Shown one piece after another: positions 45,634-47,969 of a stretch of DNA of 47,969 nt (the stretch's first letter is position 1; every line of letters begins with the position of its first letter). The notes below the pieces were generated by a model. That model was not told the DNA's origin and did not search any database. It was given only the letters and a program-made list of their open reading frames with translations. This stretch comes from CAVQMB01 sp963713445 (GTDB lineage Bacteria > Pseudomonadota > Gammaproteobacteria > Competibacterales > Competibacteraceae), in the NCBI GenBank assembly GCA_963713445.1, contig CAVQMB010000013.1:1-47969 (forward strand), read 5' to 3'. The translations under genes were made by a program, and so were the position numbers.

Positions 45634-46967
45634 GCTTCAATGAGGCCGCGGCTGAATGCCCGGATTACGGCTGGCGCCTGCCTTGCATTGCAACCGCTAT
45701 TGAGCGCTTCAATGAGGCCGCGGCTGAACGCCCGCGGATTACCTCGCCACGCAGCGGAAAACCCAGACGATCAACCGATAGCTTCAATGAGGCCGCGGCT
45801 GAATGCCGCGGATTACGTCGTGAGGTGAGCTTATCCATGCCCCTATTAAAAACCGCTTCAATGAGGCCGCGGCTGAATGCCGCGAAATACAACATGGCGG
45901 TCTGCGTCGGTGGTTTGGATCAGACTGCTTCATCGGCAGTGGCTGAATGCCGCGGATTACAAGTAAACTCCCATTTATTTCGCCGAGATAGGAATTTGCT
46001 TCAATGAGGCCGCGGCTGAATGCCGCGGATTACGCAGTAGGCAGCAGCGATTCGCCAGGGCGCAATGTCGCTTCAATGAGGCCGCGGCTGAATGCCGCGG
46101 ATTACACTGGTTACGCCCGACCCTACGGCTGGCAATCTCGTGCTTCAATGAGGCCGCGGCTGAATGCCGCGGATTACATCCCGTATTGGTCCCTAAATGC
46201 CAGGTATGATGCTTCAATGAGGCCGCGGCTGAATGCCGCGGATTACATTGCTTTCAAATATGCCATCCAGTCCCGCTTCAACGAGGCCGCGGCTGAATGC
46301 CGCGGATCACACCAAATAGCAGGCGTCCCAACAAACTCGTGATTACAGCTTCAATGAGGCCGCGGCTGAATGCCGCGGATTACGCGACCTCGACGTGTTA
46401 TAGCACGCAGATAGCGAGCTTCAATGAGGCCGCGGCTGAATGCCGCGGATTACTCAGACGGCGCGATGACGGTGACCGACCCAGCAAGCTTCAATGAGGC
46501 CGCGGCTGAATGCCGCGGATTACGCTTGATGTGCGTCAGCCGGGTTATCGAGAGACTACATGCTTCAATGAGGCCGCGGCTGAATGCCGCGGATTATCTC
46601 GGCAGTATTCCGGGTAAACATCATCGGCAATCCGAGGCTTCAATGAGGCCGCGGCCTGAATGCCGCGGATTACCCGCCGGGGGGTCGAAACAACCGGCCG
46701 TGGAGTGCTTCAATGAGGCCGCGGCTGAATGCCGCGGATTACACGGCCTCGAATACGGCGACGGACTCATGAGGCAGACGCTTCCGACGAGGCCGCGGCT
46801 GAATGCCGCGATTACGCGTTCTTGCGCGCAACAAGCTGTCGGCCGTGCTGCACAGCTTTACGGAATAGGCCGCGGCTGAATGCCGCGGATTACGAGATCA
46901 TTCAGCGAACGCAGATTGCAGCCAGGTGATGCCTTCCATGAGGCCGCGGCTGAATGCCGCGGATTAC
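45634..46967. repeat. Degenerate block of repeats inside the CRISPR array
   Basis: Ten of the 19 repeats here differ from the consensus. Those at 45634, 45706, 46637, 46780, 46855 and 46931 have length changes in or next to the GC-rich stem or 5' end. Those at 45855, 46275 and 46562 have substitutions near the 3' end. The repeat at 45927 is badly eroded (34 bp; GGCAGT in place of the first stem). Repeats on either side are nearly perfect. Confidence 0.9.
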
Positions 46968-47008
46968 ATGTTGCCCCGCATGAATTCAGACTCGCACGAG
47001 TCGTCCGT

Positions 47009-47849
47009 GCTTCAATGAGGCCGCGGCTCAATGCCGCGGATAACTGCTCTAAGACGCATGCGAACGACCTTAGCTGACAGCTTCAATGAGGCCGCGGCTG
47101 AATGCCGCGGATAACGCGGGGAATGTCGAACTCGATGTCGGCGCGGTGCGGAGCTTCAATGAGGCCGCGGCTGAATGCCGCGGATAACCATCCAGCCACG
47201 ATTTCCGACTATCTGCTCGCGTAATGAAGCTTCAATGAGGCCGCGGCTGAATGCCGCGGATAACAGCGCGCTAGGGCCTCGTTCCTCGAAAGGATGGCTA
47301 TGCTTCAATGAGGCCGCGGCTGAATGCCGCGGATAACGCGATCGGCTTCTCGTGCAGCACGCGATACAGCGGCTTCAATGAGGCCGCGGCTGAATGCCGC
47401 GGATAACCGCCGGATGCATCTGGGGTATCCGCTGTAGCTGCATTGCTTCAATGAGGCCGCGGCTGAATGCCGCGGATAACAAGCTAAGCCGCAATGCTCA
47501 TTGGCCGAGTCGTCCATTGCTTCAATGAGGCCGCGGCTGAATGCCGCGGATAACCAGCGATCGCGCGTCGATCATTCAGCGCCCGGCTCTAGCTTCAATG
47601 AGGCCGCGGCTGAATGCCGCGGATAACAATGATGGCGTTGAGGTACACAGCGTAGTCTGCTGCTTCAATGAGGCCGCGGCTGAATGCCGCGGATAACGCG
47701 AAGTGCGATGAAGAGACACAGAGATGGATGCATCAGGCTTCAATGAGGCCGCGGCTGAATGCCGCGGATAACCGGGTCGAAGAAATCTCATTGACAGGAG
47801 TCCATATTTGGTGGCTTCAATGAGGCCGCGGCTGAATGCCGCGGATAAC
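47009..47849. repeat. Block of CRISPR repeats sharing the ATAAC variant
   Basis: Twelve consecutive repeats, starting at 47009, 47080, 47153, 47229, 47302, 47372, 47445, 47519, 47592, 47662, 47737 and 47814, end in GGATAAC instead of GGATTAC. The next complete repeat (47890) has GGATTAC again. The first of the block (47009) also has a G-to-C change in the loop. Confidence 0.95.
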
Positions 47850-47969
47850 CTCGGTGAGAACCAGAGCACGAGCTGGTCGCAAGGGAATGGCTTCAATGAG
47901 GCCGCGGCTGAATGCCGCGGATTACGGGTCAAAATAATCCAGAAGTACGGGCGTATTGTCGACGCTTCA

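Larger units (their letters stand above)
44327..47969 (-). CRISPR. Large CRISPR array: 50 complete repeats and one partial, 50 spacers, no cas genes in the window
   Basis: The repeat is 36 bp on the plus strand: GCTTCAATGAGG, a 7-bp stem CCGCGGC, loop TGAAT, stem GCCGCGG, then ATTAC. It recurs every 64-77 bp, 50 times in full; the 51st is cut by the window end at 47964. Spacers are unique in sequence, 28-41 bp and mostly 34-39 bp. Minus-strand repeats end in ATTGAAGC, like the ATTGAAAC 5' handle of many type I and III crRNAs, which suggests transcription right to left. The left flank (44223-44326) is not AT-rich and the first repeat has a substitution at its outer edge (GG for GC), as expected of a trailer end. 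Cas type cannot be determined. The strand given is an inference. Confidence 0.95.

Noticed and set aside
44932..47932. Open frames across the array on both strands, with repeated peptides such as MRPRLNAADY
   Set aside because: They come from the repeat, which has no stop in several frames. Spacer lengths are not multiples of three and there are no ribosome-binding sites or protein-like conservation.

Overview
The window comes from a GC-rich gammaproteobacterial chromosome. The block hemA-prfA-prmC facing TPR protein-lolB-ispE-tRNA-Gln-prs-rplY-pth-ychF-tRNA-Met has, from memory, the same gene order as in Pseudomonas aeruginosa and its relatives. The run ilvE-zinc-finger protein-waaF-waaC points the same way. 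The genus cannot be settled from sequence alone. The 185-residue short adenylate kinase and the itaconate-type gene cluster would also suit other Gammaproteobacteria.

Layout. (1) 1-5240 is a decaying accessory stretch: a wrecked family-5 solute-binding protein, a polysaccharide deacetylase with a frameshift in its first catalytic motif, an intact IclR regulator, an IS630-type transposase relic, and a tyrosine recombinase whose N-terminus meets that relic. The recombinase ends 23 bp from the 3' end of tRNA-Met, so this looks like the edge of an old integrative element. (2) 5240-17848 is core housekeeping: translation, PRPP synthesis, isoprenoids, lipoprotein sorting, haem, adenylate kinase, galE. 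(3) 17873-31024 is metabolic and transport core: LivGFHM without a binding protein, an FMN reductase, Ddl, an HpcH/HpaI aldolase, Kup, IlvE, LPS heptosyltransferases and an APC permease. (4) 31187-38278 holds a MetY-type sulfhydrylase and a minus-strand cluster (hydratase, acyl-CoA dehydrogenase, CoA transferase, MmgE/PrpD, CitE-like lyase) that matches the itaconate degradation cluster of Pseudomonas. (5) 38433-40155 is an uncharacterised two-gene unit: a 59-residue single-pass membrane protein followed by a membrane-anchored P-loop ATPase. (6) 40399-42951 is a GntR/FadR-type regulator with an AT-richer polar amino acid ABC transporter. A shared 12-bp site (ATTGGATCCAAT and a 10/12 match) lies at both promoters. 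(7) 43365-44222 is a secreted or lipid-anchored alpha/beta hydrolase. (8) 44327 to the right edge is a large CRISPR array: 50 complete 36-bp repeats plus one cut by the edge, and 50 spacers, with no cas gene in the window.

The array is the most striking element. It has a 7-bp GC-only hairpin in each repeat, a block of degenerate repeats in its middle rather than at an end, and a right-hand block in which nearly all repeats share one substitution. Its minus-strand reading ends in ATTGAAGC, close to the ATTGAAAC end common to type I and III repeats. With the lack of a leader-like sequence on the left, this suggests that leader and cas genes lie to the right, outside the window.

Several apparently essential or conserved genes (ilvE, waaF, the hydratase) carry single-base frameshifts. 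The reader should weigh sequencing or assembly error before calling these true pseudogenes.
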